Positions 36,701 to 44,739 of a stretch of DNA of 64,000 nt are shown here, piece by piece. The stretch spans positions 62,001 through 126,000 of the forward strand of contig NZ_JADPFC010000003.1 of assembly GCF_015668195.1 (NCBI RefSeq). The letters are read 5' to 3'. The position numbers were made by a program, and so were the translations under genes. The notes beneath the pieces are model-generated. The model was not told the DNA's origin. It was given only the letters and a program-made list of their open reading frames with translations, and made no database searches. The DNA comes from Romboutsia_C sp015668195. GTDB lineage: Bacteria; Bacillota; Clostridia; Peptostreptococcales; Peptostreptococcaceae. Numbering within the stretch: position 1 is the stretch's first letter; each line of letters begins with the position of its first letter.

Positions 36701-37351
36701 ACCTGCTAATTCAAAATTATTGCCTGTTTCTTCTTGAGAAACATATATCTCTGCACTAGTAGGGTATCCCTTTCCTTTAGCACCATCTTGTCTTGTAGCA
36801 TAAGCTAATCTATTTATCTCGGCTATATCTTTAAACTCCACAGTTACTTCATTTTTAAATTCANNNNNNNNNNNNNNNNNNNNNNNNNNNNNNNNNNNNN
36901 NNNNNNNNNNNNNNNNNNNNNNNNNNNNNNNNNNNNNNNNNNNNNNNNNNNNNNNNNNNNNATCTTGTCTTGTAGCATAAGCTAATCTATTTATCTCGGC
37001 TATATCTTTAAACTCCACAGTTACTTCATTTTTAAATTCATTTGTATTTCTAGTGTTTGTCTCCCAATGTGTATTAAGTTTACCATCTATAGCATTCTCT
37101 ATTTTAGTGTGAGGATAGTTACCTCCATTATTTGTTATAGACTTTATTCCAACTCTGTATAACTCATTATACTTATTAAAGTTAGGATCGTTCTTTATTT
37201 TGAAATCAGTAACAGTCATGTTTTTAGAAACTTGTTTTTCTATTGCTACTGCTTTCTCCTTTACAACCTCATTTGCAAAAACATTTACTGCAGGCATGCT
37301 GTTTGTAGCTATTATAGATATAGCCAATACCGACGCTATTTTACTCCTCAT
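30770..37351 (-). CDS. Secreted M60-family (enhancin-like) metallopeptidase, multidomain; contains an assembly gap
   Basis: As given, 2193 codons with 33 unknown residues; collapsing the duplicated flank (see 36785-37040) gives about 2134 residues, matching its neighbour at 37760-44167. Order: Sec signal peptide (to about residue 26), four F5/8C (discoidin-like) modules each followed by a helical spacer, the M60 gluzincin domain with HELGH (1265-1269 as numbered with the gap), an FnIII-like module, two Ig-like modules alternating with two NPCBM-like carbohydrate-binding modules, a FIVAR-like helical segment, and an LRR-like tail. No LPxTG sorting signal, so it is secreted or held non-covalently. 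M60 enzymes cleave mucin-type glycoproteins next to O-glycans. GGAGG precedes the ATG. No riboswitch is visible upstream. Confidence 0.88.
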   Translation of the reverse strand: MRSKIASVLAISIIATNSMPAVNVFANEVVKEKAVAIEKQVSKNMTVTDFKIKNDPNFNKYNELYRVGIKSITNNGGNYPHTKIENAIDGKLNTHWETNTRNTNEFKNEVTVEFKDIAEINRLAYATRQDXXXXXXXXXXXXXXXXXXXXXXXXXXXXXXXXXEFKNEVTVEFKDIAEINRLAYATRQDGAKGKGYPTSAEIYVSQEETGNNFELAGKVEGSKATGGMVEFKFDTVSAKRVKFIFVEANNDWASASEFWFYKEDRTLDKMERLFTDANMNEVSTEFATSEALNTLEKETGGHPFHDSFKEYIDNARLVLENKEVNFTETKVSKLLGYGTENQKVYDDKFMLGKDHIVNTQVNGGNYSGTKIEYMYDDNPNTHWETNRANGTDFTNEVVFTFDEIEQLDRIALLPRSGNQKGFPTKYEIYASETSQGDTFKLVSSGTAEVTADFMQFKFNPTNFKRLKFVFKECYQNRPFISEARFYKQDALSEKMGTLFTDNNKNKVNPDFATLDKITALENEAKGHPLYNEFKEDLNDAKQVLEGNNATYVDAKVTKFKEFGSKELEAYDDQFKISNDKITKITTNGRQWSDCSVDKAIDGNIETYWHSEDKNSSTHTNEVIMTLDELQTLDKVVYTSLRDRGFAKKFDIYTSKTLSGDTFTKVTSGSSNITKDSISIKFNPTEARRVKFVFTEAHEGWALASEFGLYKQDEVLDKMSRLFTDNTVTAVSEEFDTVEELNALENECKKHPFYEDFKEDLANARVLVEQGEIESSKAVTKKFNHLDNKDYIDQFRIPYENIKRISNNGGQYGSQRIENAVDNNISTYWETNKPNSADWGNEVTVEFVNPITIDRIAYGARQSDRKGFLEQFEVYGSNTTKGDDFHLVTTGRASSTEGLVEAKFKPTTFKRLKLKWVKSNQNWATLNEIMFFKQDVIAEKVYSIFTDQTQSELKPEYNSIQAIETLEEEIKSHPLKVELSKVIERAHKILNNSFEGNILKMDLPQNGDIHGHCKNDLMMSSFGTNFISTGVLAKPGEIIEVYVDAEPDKPLPQIMFSQSQGHYGNWQRKYSLQPGYNRFEVPKIYDEKWSHKTNPGGAIYFINPYTPEQQGKAPKIVLEGGQKFPMFNQGDDEQEFLKELKEYNEYLKANPDTGVDIFEYNSPRILFTGRASDANQVYNVEKVNVAESTLVWSKVVDDMLEYAGLEDNPETPRHDSTGIRTAIRVMQPYGGAYAAGDHVGLQQHVADDFLRIDKSSMDGIRWGNGHELGHQMDIRPRTWGEVTNNMWPNEAFYQNGLADRVNYTPIYNRVASDVDDEHTYENLDLMSRLGLFWQLRIAKDDYWKELERMYRDRRPAPANHQAKCDIMAEYSSEVLGYNLTEHFERYGMKLSDECKNRLNKYPKLDKKIWYANNSAIAYKGNGFSEDVKVTVSSSINKAAKTATLKFGIDNNNSDDLLGYEISKDGKVLGFTSGTSFTINNVDLEENTNYDIVAYAKDLSTAKPVSIKTLQPKVEAVNGLTLKLNEEFNPLEYVKATDCEGNALTDINVISNVDNKRKGEYTVTYEVTANDTTSRETMKVTVVSDYDYLSDSEWKTATTGHAEVSRNQSVKGRTLGNIKDYDKGIRLHANGEVVYDLGEHNYETFEAKVGVDMNVHAQNDSSVTFKVIGDGKTLATTKVLKHGDNMQYIKVPIKDVKELRIELNDGGNGTKADYGTIVEPKLSTNNAKPKLTIPKSQTVEVGTTLDDVVGTYKAIDVEDGDITQNVTVTGQDKVNFNRTGNYTITYTVTDNDGNTTEKSRVISVTNMEDFKYLSDVEWKSATKGWGTIGKDKSIENREITLTGEDNKPVTYKKGIGTHSHSEIVYDLTDKNVNMFSSFVGIDREVLNGPGSIEFKVYVDGDLAYESGVMRARDPQKFVQVDLAGAKELKLVVTNGGDKIASDHADWADAKLYFVNTDRVYTEELTTALEEAKKLDADTYTEASYEVLANSIAKAEALLKEEKPSQEAIDNMTTELQDSVKGLIEINLQEVVNIPDKYLVKSIQNQLGKTENITLGDMRSLTTLRLSGVVDLTGIEHARNLETLEMSHNEVKDLRPLANLKKLKTLDAKEQFIAVGELTPSNGKVVVDSKVYNREGNNVAKIVKLVDKYGNTVIEQDAKDESVISIEGLPKGLYGVHVLFEDENFDGMMMYLFHIK
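36785..37040. other. Sequence gap of 98 N flanked by a 79-bp exact duplication (assembly artefact)
   Basis: Bases 36785-36863 and 36962-37040 are identical over 79 bp and border 98 N (36864-36961). One repeat unit plus the gap is 177 bp, exactly 59 codons. The same segment occurs once in the paralogue (about 43778-43856). Overlapping contig ends joined with Ns explain this best. Confidence 0.85.
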
Positions 37352-37665
37352 AAATTTCCTCCAATTTATTCTTTAGTATTTCATTTTTATTTTATAACTT
37401 GATCTAAATCATAAATTGGTCTTTATTCTAATTTGAAATACCTATATATCATATGCAATACATTTTCCCCTTTCAGGTATATTAGGTAATTATATTTGTC
37501 TATAATATAAATCTCTTTATTAACATAAATTTTGTTTTATACATAACTTTGTGAATTATTTAATAATATAAAGGATTATTTACTTTCTAGTCAACATGTT
37601 TTTCCATATTTTTACAAAATATTACATAAAATTTAGTATGATTTAATAGCTGTTCTTATAATAAA
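37352..37665. other. Leader/promoter region of the downstream M60 gene
   Basis: AT-rich, with GGAGGAAATTT next to the start. I looked for a c-di-GMP aptamer like the one at 44382-44454 and found none; no other RNA motif is recognised. Confidence 0.45.
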
Positions 37666-37697
37666 AAAGGACTATGAATTTTAATTCAGAGTCCTTT
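37666..37697 (-). terminator. Intrinsic terminator of the upstream M60 peptidase gene
   Basis: AAAGGACTCTGAATT / AATTCATAGTCCTTT stem (one mismatch, 2-base loop) followed by TTTATTATAAG on the minus strand. It separates the two paralogues into independent transcripts. Confidence 0.8.
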
Positions 37698-37759
37698 AAA
37701 ATGCATAATTATAGTTATTCGATTACACAGTTTATTTCACTAGATCACCCTTTTTATAT

Positions 37760-40700
37760 TTATTTAATTCCTATCATGTGTATTAATATACCACTTATTT
37801 CACTGTCTTCGTAAGCAACATGAACTCCGTAGTATCCTGGGTCAACATCAGATACATCTAAAGTTACTTCCTTAGTTGTTCCATCTAAAGTTTGTTCTTT
37901 AACTACTTCACCATTTTTCTTGATCATAGATACCTTTGTTACTATGTTCTTACCTGCTCTGTTATATGCTTCAGTATTAACTTTAATTTTACCTTCAGTC
38001 GCTTTAAGTTCTCCAACTTGTACATATTGGTCTCTGAAATTAACTGTCTTTAGCTTCTCTAACTTAGCTAAAGGTCTAAGGTCTTTAATCTCATTATTTT
38101 CACCACTTATGCTCTCTAAATTTTTAGCATATTGTAATCCTTCTAGACTAACTACACCATAACCTATATTAAAATTAGTTAACTTATGCATATCTCCTAC
38201 TGTAAAGTTTCCATCTTTACCTAAAGTACTGCTTAAAGATTTAACTAAATACTCATCAGGGATATTTACCACTTCATCAAGATTTATCTCAACTAAAGCT
38301 TTTATACTTTCTTGAAGTTCAGTAGTAGCAGTATCTATAGCTTCTTGACTAGGATTCTCTTCTTTCAGTAAAGCTTCTGCTTTAGCTAACTTTTCTTCTA
38401 AAGCTTTTACACTTTCTTCAGTGTAATTTTCTTTATTAACCTTCTTAGCATCTTCTATGGCTTTAGTTAAATCAGTAGTATCTATTCTATCAGTATTTAC
38501 AAAGTGTAGCTTAGCATCTGCCCAGTTTGCATGATCTGAACCTATACCATCACCACCATCTTTAGCTACTAACTTTAACTCTTTAGCACCTGCTAAATCA
38601 ACCTCTATAAATTTTTGAGGGTCTCTAGCTCTCATTACACCACTCTCGTAAACTTTTTCACCGTCCACATAAACCTCGAACTCTACACTAGATGGTCCAT
38701 TGTACATTGCACGGTCTATACCAACAAATGAACTAAACATATCTACATTTTTATCTGTTAAATCATAAACTATTTCAGAATTAGCATGAGTACCAATCCC
38801 TTTATCATAAGTTACTTCTTGACCATCTTCTCCAGTAAGTTTTAACTTATTCCCACTTACTGCGTTGTCCTTACCAATTGTACCCCAACCTTTTGTTGCA
38901 GATTTCCAATCAAAGTCACTTAAGTATTTAAAGTCTTCCGTGTTTATTACACTTATAATTCTACTCTTTTCAGTCTTATTACCATCTTTATCTGTTACAC
39001 TGTAAGTTATAGTATACTTACCAACTCTATTAAAGTTAACTTTGTCTTGTCCAGTAACAACTACATTACCAGTTATATTGCCGTCTTCGGCATCTATAGC
39101 TTTATAAGTTCCAACTACATCTTCTAAAGTTTGACCAACTTTAACAGTTTGAGATTTAGGTATAGTTAATTCAGGTTTAGCATTATTAGTACTTAATTTA
39201 GGTTCTACAAATATACCGTGGTCTGAAGTATTTCCGTTTCCACCATTGTTAACTTCTAATCTAAGTTCTTTAACTCCTTTTATAGGGACATTTATATACT
39301 GCATATTATCCTCATGCTTTAATACTTTAGTTGTTGCTAAAGTCTTTCCATCTCCTATAATCTTGAAAGTTATACTTGAATCATTTTGTGCTTGTAAATT
39401 CATGTCTACTCCAACTTTAACTTCAAAGTTATCATAGTTATGCTCACCTAAATCATAAACAACGTTACCATTAGCATGTAATCTTATTCCCTTATCGTAG
39501 TCTTTAATTTCTCCTAAAGTTCTTCCTTTTATATAGTTATTACGTGAAGGTGTACCCCAGTCAGTATGATGACTATTCCATTCTCTATCAGATAAGTAAT
39601 CATATTTACTAACAACATTAACGTTCATTGATTCTCTAGAAGTTGCATCGTTAGCAGTAACCTCGTAAGTAACTGTGTACTCACCTTTTGTGTTAACATC
39701 TACATTACCTGTAACTTTTACATCTTCTATTGTATTACCTTGGTAGTCAGTTGCTTTAACATAGTCCTTAGCATTGAACTCTTCACCTAAGTGTAATGTT
39801 ACTCCACCAACTGTTTCTATCATAGGTTGATGTGCTTTTACAGTTACACCTTCTGCAGGATTTAATTGAGTATCGTAAGCAACTACCTTGTAAGTATGGT
39901 TTTCCCCTGCAGTTACGCTAGAATCTGTGAAAGTATCTTTAGTAGTAAATCCTATCACTTTACCATCCCTAATTATCTCATATCCAAGAAGACTATTAGC
40001 ATTAGTTTTATCCATTGTAATATCTAATTTAACAGAGTCTTGGTTTAACTTAGTTTTTACTGTGTAATTTAAATCACTATTAAATCCTTCCCCTGTCTTA
40101 AGATATTTATTATCGTTTAAATACCACAACTTCTTAGTTGGTTTTGGATACTGAGCCATATGCTTAGCAGTTTCTTCATTAACATAGAAACCATGTCTAG
40201 CAAAATGTTCTTTTAAATCTAATTTAAGAACATCTGATGCAACAACTGCCCAAGCCTCATGCTTAGTATTCCAATCTCCTCCACCTATGTTTCTTTCTCT
40301 AAATTGTTGCTCGAAACGAGGCCAGAATGTATTATCATATAGTTGTAATTGCCATAATGGAGCCATGTGACTTAATAAACTACGGTCACTTTCTGGATAC
40401 CACTCATTGTTAGAATAATCTTCTTTACTTACCTTAGGTAGTATGTTACGCTCCCATAGGTTTTGTTGTGATATCTTACTAGGTTCACCTTTTATCATTT
40501 GGAAGTGAAGTGGTAAAATATTATTAGTTACTTCGGCTATAGCTCTATTACCTGTATCAAAGTTGTGTCCCATTTCGTGCATGAATCCCCAACCTGTATC
40601 TACATTCAGAGCTCCACCTTGTTCGTTATAGTTAAAACCAGTTATACCACTTCCTGCATTCATGAATGCTCCACCACTTAAGTTCTTAAGCATAGTTACA

Positions 40701-43700
40701 TATCTAAAGTTAAAGTCTGAATGCATTTCTTTAGAACCGTCAAATCCCCAGAATTTCATTGTTTCATTTATTACTTCATCAGACCTCTTTGCAGTATGAC
40801 TAGGAACCTTATTATTGTCAGTGTACCACTTTAATGCATATGTTGCTTTAACGTTTACTAAAGCTTTATTACTAACTACTTCAAACACATCAGGTAACTT
40901 AGTGTCTGCCTTTAACTTCTCAGTATATTCACGTAACTCCTTCATGACTTCTTCATCTGTAGTTACACCCTCTACATATTGAGGATAACTAACCCCACCT
41001 ATTATTCTTATTTTAGGCTTTCTTGATTGTTGGTCTGGAGTGTAAGGATTGGAAACATATAAAACACCTGCTAACGATGTCCCTGGTCTTACATCATTTG
41101 CTTCAACTTCAGGTATAACTATTTCATTCTTACCTCTAGTTAAATTTATATCCCTTAAACCATTATGTCTACTATCCATTTGCTTATAAACTAAGTTAGG
41201 TACTGGTTCACCTGGTTCTGTGTCAACATAAACAGTTATCTTTTCTCCAGACTTAACTGCTAATCCTGTTGGTTGCCAGTCTCTAAAGTTCCATACTTTT
41301 CTCAGTTGACTTGCTTTTATAGCATCCCCTCTACTTTCTATTTCGTATACATGACCTTTATTACTTTCAGGATTCTTAATTAGCTCCTTGGCAATATCTA
41401 TATTTTCCATAAGTTCTGCTCTCAGTGGATGTGTGCTAACTTCCTCCTCTAAGTCTTCAATAGCCTGTAAATTATTAAACTCTGGTTTCAGTTCATTCTT
41501 CAACTCGTTTGTAAATAAGTTCTCAACCTTATCTGCAACAACATCTTGATTAAAGAACATTATTTCGTTTAGTGTAGCCCAGTTTTGTTCGCCTTTAACC
41601 CACTTTAATTTAATTCTCTTAAATGTAGTAGGCTTAAATTTAGCTTCAACTAGACCAGAAGTAATGTCTGCTTTACCTGTAGACACTAAATGAAAATCAT
41701 CACCTTTAGTAGTATTAGAACCATAAATCTCGAATCCCTCTAAGAATCCTTTTCTATCAGTTTGTCTAGCACCATAAGCTATTCTGTCTATAGTTATAGG
41801 GTCCACAAATTCTACTATTACTTCGTTGCTCCAATCTGCACTATTAGGCTTATTAGTTTCCCAGTAAGTACTTATATCATTATCTGCCGCATTTTCAATT
41901 CTTTGAGAACCGTATTGACCACCATTATTAGTTATTCTCTTTATATTTGAATAAGGAATTCTAAATTGCTTTATATAATCTTTATTGTTTAAATGGTTGA
42001 ACTTTTTAGTTACTGCTTTAGAACTCTCTATTTTACCTTGCTCAATTAGGACTCTAGCATTAGCTAAATCTTCTTTAAAATCTGCATAGAATGGATGCTT
42101 TTTACATACTTCTTCTAAAGCATTTAATTCTTCAACAGTATCAAATTCTTCGCTTACTGCAGTTATAGTATTGTCAGTAAATAATCTACCCATTTTATCT
42201 AAGACTTCGTCTTCTCTATATAGACCAAATTCAGACGCTACTGCCCAATTTTCATGTGCTTCTGTGAATACAAATTTAACTCTTCTAGCTTGAGTTGGAT
42301 TGAACTTTATTGCTATTGAATCCCTAGTTATGTTCGAGCTACCACTAGTAACTTTAGTAAATGTATCTCCTGATAAAGTTTTAGAAATATAAATGTCAAA
42401 TTTCTTTGCAAACCCTCTATCCCTTGGAGAAGTGTAAACTACTTTATCTAAAGTTTGTAATTCATCTAAAGTCATTATAACTTCATTTGTATGTGTCTCA
42501 CTATTTCTAGCATCAGAATGCCAATTAGTTTCTATGTCACCATCTATAGCCTTATCTATAGTACTAGTTGACCAATGTCTACCGTTAGTAGTTATGTTCT
42601 TTATTTTATCATTACTTATTTTAAATTTCTCATCATACACTTTTAATTCTTCTGACCCAAACTCTTTAAACTTAGTTACTTTAGCATCAATATAAGTTAC
42701 GTTATTGCCCGCTAGAACCTGTTTAGCATCGTTTAAATCTTCTTTAAATTGACTGTATAAAGGATGTTCCTTTGCTTCGTTCTCTAAAGCAGTAAGTTTA
42801 TCTAATGTACCGAAATCAGGATTTACTTTGTTCTTATTACTATCAGTGAATAATGTTTCCATCTTCTCTGCTATAGAATCTTGCTTATAGAATCTTGCTT
42901 CAGATATGAATGGTCTATTTTGATAGCACTCTTTAAATACGAACTTCAATCTCTTAAAGTTTGTAGGGTTAAATTTAAATTGCATAAAGTCTTTAGAAAC
43001 TTCTGCAGTTCCCTTAGAAACTAATTTGAATGTATCACCTTGAGAAGTTTCTGAAGCATATATTTCATACTTAGTAGGGAATCCTTTTTGATTTTCACTT
43101 CTAGGTAATAATGCTATTCTATCAAGTTGCTCTATCTCGTCAAAAGTAAATATAACTTCATTAGTAAAATCATTACTATTAGCTCTGTTTGTTTCCCAAT
43201 GAGTATTAGGGTTATCGTCGTACATGTACTCTATTTTAGTTCCAGAGTAATTACCACCATTCACTTGTGTATTAACAATGTGGTCTTTACCTAACATAAA
43301 CTTATCATCATAAGCCTTTTGGTTTTCAGTTCCATATCCTAATAACTTAGATACTTTAGTTTCAGTAAAGTTAACCTCATTGTTCTCTAGAACACGTCTT
43401 GCATTATCTATATATTCTTTAAAGTTAGCATGGAATGGATGTCCTTCAGTTTCTTTCTCTAAAGTGTTTAATGCTTCAGGAGTTGCAAACTCTGTACTTA
43501 CTTCATTCATGTTTGCATCAGTAAATAATCTTTCCATCTTATCTAGAGTTCTATCCTCTTTATAGAACCAAAACTCTGCGGCACTTGCCCACTCGTCATG
43601 TGCTTCTACGAATTTGAATTTAACTCTCTTTGCTCTTACAGTATCAAATTTAAATTCAACCATTCCACCTGTAACTTTACTTCCTTCTACTTTTCCTGCT

Positions 43701-44167
43701 AGTTTAAAATCTTCGCCTGTTTCACTCTCAGAAACATATATCTCTGCACTAGTAGGATATCCTTTACCTTTAGCACCGTCTTGTCTTGTAGCATAAGCTA
43801 ATCTATTTATCTCGGCTATATCTTTAAACTCCACAGTTACTTCATTTTTAAATTCATTTGTATTTCTAGTGTTTGTCTCCCAATGTGTGTCAAGTTTACC
43901 ATCTATAGCATTTTCTATCTTAGTTCCTGGATAACTTCTTCCATTGTTTGTTATAGACTGTATCCCGACTCTATAAAGTTCATTATACTTAGCGAAGTTA
44001 GGATTGTTCTTTATTTTAAAATCACTAACAGTCATAGTTTTAGTAACTTGTTCCTCTATTGCTAATGCTTTTTCCTTTATTACTTCATTAGCAAAAACGT
44101 TTAAAGCAGGTGTGCTGTTTGTTGCTATAACAGATATGGCCAATATTGATGCTATCTTTTTCTTCAT
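37760..44167 (-). CDS. Secreted M60-family (enhancin-like) metallopeptidase, multidomain, riboswitch-controlled
   Basis: 2135 residues, a tandem paralogue of 30770-37351. Signal peptide to about residue 26 (NVFA), F5/8C-like modules at about 62-205, 285-435, 505-650 and 725-875, M60 domain about 915-1355 with HEMGH at 1197-1201 and a downstream glutamate in NRAIAEVTNN. Then FnIII-like (about 1360-1448), Ig-like, NPCBM-like (about 1525-1663), Ig-like, NPCBM-like (about 1745-1890), FIVAR-like (about 1893-1957) and an LRR-like C-terminus. The binding modules suggest docking on host or dietary mucin glycans. AGAGGGAG precedes the ATG. The leader holds a c-di-GMP-I riboswitch and terminator, so high c-di-GMP should shut the gene off. 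No cell-wall sorting signal. Confidence 0.92.
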   Translation of the reverse strand: MKKKIASILAISVIATNSTPALNVFANEVIKEKALAIEEQVTKTMTVSDFKIKNNPNFAKYNELYRVGIQSITNNGRSYPGTKIENAIDGKLDTHWETNTRNTNEFKNEVTVEFKDIAEINRLAYATRQDGAKGKGYPTSAEIYVSESETGEDFKLAGKVEGSKVTGGMVEFKFDTVRAKRVKFKFVEAHDEWASAAEFWFYKEDRTLDKMERLFTDANMNEVSTEFATPEALNTLEKETEGHPFHANFKEYIDNARRVLENNEVNFTETKVSKLLGYGTENQKAYDDKFMLGKDHIVNTQVNGGNYSGTKIEYMYDDNPNTHWETNRANSNDFTNEVIFTFDEIEQLDRIALLPRSENQKGFPTKYEIYASETSQGDTFKLVSKGTAEVSKDFMQFKFNPTNFKRLKFVFKECYQNRPFISEARFYKQDSIAEKMETLFTDSNKNKVNPDFGTLDKLTALENEAKEHPLYSQFKEDLNDAKQVLAGNNVTYIDAKVTKFKEFGSEELKVYDEKFKISNDKIKNITTNGRHWSTSTIDKAIDGDIETNWHSDARNSETHTNEVIMTLDELQTLDKVVYTSPRDRGFAKKFDIYISKTLSGDTFTKVTSGSSNITRDSIAIKFNPTQARRVKFVFTEAHENWAVASEFGLYREDEVLDKMGRLFTDNTITAVSEEFDTVEELNALEEVCKKHPFYADFKEDLANARVLIEQGKIESSKAVTKKFNHLNNKDYIKQFRIPYSNIKRITNNGGQYGSQRIENAADNDISTYWETNKPNSADWSNEVIVEFVDPITIDRIAYGARQTDRKGFLEGFEIYGSNTTKGDDFHLVSTGKADITSGLVEAKFKPTTFKRIKLKWVKGEQNWATLNEIMFFNQDVVADKVENLFTNELKNELKPEFNNLQAIEDLEEEVSTHPLRAELMENIDIAKELIKNPESNKGHVYEIESRGDAIKASQLRKVWNFRDWQPTGLAVKSGEKITVYVDTEPGEPVPNLVYKQMDSRHNGLRDINLTRGKNEIVIPEVEANDVRPGTSLAGVLYVSNPYTPDQQSRKPKIRIIGGVSYPQYVEGVTTDEEVMKELREYTEKLKADTKLPDVFEVVSNKALVNVKATYALKWYTDNNKVPSHTAKRSDEVINETMKFWGFDGSKEMHSDFNFRYVTMLKNLSGGAFMNAGSGITGFNYNEQGGALNVDTGWGFMHEMGHNFDTGNRAIAEVTNNILPLHFQMIKGEPSKISQQNLWERNILPKVSKEDYSNNEWYPESDRSLLSHMAPLWQLQLYDNTFWPRFEQQFRERNIGGGDWNTKHEAWAVVASDVLKLDLKEHFARHGFYVNEETAKHMAQYPKPTKKLWYLNDNKYLKTGEGFNSDLNYTVKTKLNQDSVKLDITMDKTNANSLLGYEIIRDGKVIGFTTKDTFTDSSVTAGENHTYKVVAYDTQLNPAEGVTVKAHQPMIETVGGVTLHLGEEFNAKDYVKATDYQGNTIEDVKVTGNVDVNTKGEYTVTYEVTANDATSRESMNVNVVSKYDYLSDREWNSHHTDWGTPSRNNYIKGRTLGEIKDYDKGIRLHANGNVVYDLGEHNYDNFEVKVGVDMNLQAQNDSSITFKIIGDGKTLATTKVLKHEDNMQYINVPIKGVKELRLEVNNGGNGNTSDHGIFVEPKLSTNNAKPELTIPKSQTVKVGQTLEDVVGTYKAIDAEDGNITGNVVVTGQDKVNFNRVGKYTITYSVTDKDGNKTEKSRIISVINTEDFKYLSDFDWKSATKGWGTIGKDNAVSGNKLKLTGEDGQEVTYDKGIGTHANSEIVYDLTDKNVDMFSSFVGIDRAMYNGPSSVEFEVYVDGEKVYESGVMRARDPQKFIEVDLAGAKELKLVAKDGGDGIGSDHANWADAKLHFVNTDRIDTTDLTKAIEDAKKVNKENYTEESVKALEEKLAKAEALLKEENPSQEAIDTATTELQESIKALVEINLDEVVNIPDEYLVKSLSSTLGKDGNFTVGDMHKLTNFNIGYGVVSLEGLQYAKNLESISGENNEIKDLRPLAKLEKLKTVNFRDQYVQVGELKATEGKIKVNTEAYNRAGKNIVTKVSMIKKNGEVVKEQTLDGTTKEVTLDVSDVDPGYYGVHVAYEDSEISGILIHMIGIK

Positions 44168-44267
44168 AATATTCTCCCTCTTATATTATATGAATTTACA
44201 ATAACTAAATATTTTACCCAAATTTTGAAATATAGTCTTGCCATAGAGCTATAGTTGTTTTTATGAA

Positions 44268-44302
44268 ATAAAAAACTACCCTCTATATAAAGGGTAGTTG
44301 CC
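44268..44302 (-). terminator. Riboswitch expression-platform terminator with overlapping antiterminator strand
   Basis: AACTACCC / GGGTAGTT stem (44274-44299) followed by TTTTTTATT on the minus strand. The bases GGCAACT at its 5' side (44296-44302) are the exact complement of AGTTGCC at the aptamer 3' end (44382-44388), so that pairing and the terminator exclude each other. Confidence 0.85.
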
Positions 44303-44381
44303 ATCTAAAGTAAACATCATAAAACAATCTTACGATTGTATCATAAGATAACTCTATAAAAACAAAGAATATCAATTCTTT

Positions 44382-44454
44382 GGCAACTGGCTGGCATAGT
44401 ATAATTTTACCTTAGCCCCTTTAGCTTTGCGTCTCTAGATTTCCCTAGATTTGC
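44382..44454 (-). ncRNA. c-di-GMP-I (GEMM-I) riboswitch aptamer upstream of the M60 peptidase
   Basis: On the minus strand the leader has all GEMM-I landmarks in order: GCAA of P1, a TCTAG/CTAGA stem capped by a GAAA tetraloop, the conserved GACGCAAAGC core, the GGGGCTAAGGT tetraloop-receptor side, the ACTATGCCAGCCAG second conserved block, then TTGCC closing P1. It is about 230 bases upstream of the start codon and is followed by the terminator at 44268-44302. Ligand-bound P1 would hold TTGCC and free the terminator, so it is predicted to be an OFF switch. Confidence 0.93.
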
Positions 44455-44483
44455 TAATATGTAATTTTTAGTCATCTATCTTA

Positions 44484-44511
44484 ATTATACATAATTTTAC
44501 ATAATTTTAAA
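44484..44511 (-). promoter_or_regulatory. Predicted promoter for the riboswitch-M60 transcript
   Basis: TTTAAA (44506-44511), 16-base spacer, TATAAT (44484-44489) on the minus strand, starting a leader of some 310 bases. The remaining bases of this gap up to 44739 form the AT-rich promoter region of the divergent SagB-like gene, with a TATAAT near 44695. Confidence 0.55.
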
Positions 44512-44739
44512 TAGTTTTTTTTAATTTAAAATAATTTTAATATTTTTTAGTACATTCTATTTATCCAAATATTCATTATTGTTGAATTAAAATATTTATT
44601 CATTTTTTATTTGATGATTCCTTTTATATGTAATTAAACTTCAAATATGAAAATTTTACCATTTGCACTTTTTTACCCTATATTTATATATATGATATAA
44701 TAAGTATAAAAATTTATACATTTTAATAAGGAGACATCT

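Noticed and set aside
36864..36961. Extra discoidin-like fragment in the first M60 protein
   Set aside because: The flanks are an exact 79-bp duplicate around Ns, best explained by overlapping contig ends.
37352..37665. Second c-di-GMP riboswitch upstream of the downstream M60 gene
   Set aside because: None of the GEMM-I landmarks is present on the minus strand.
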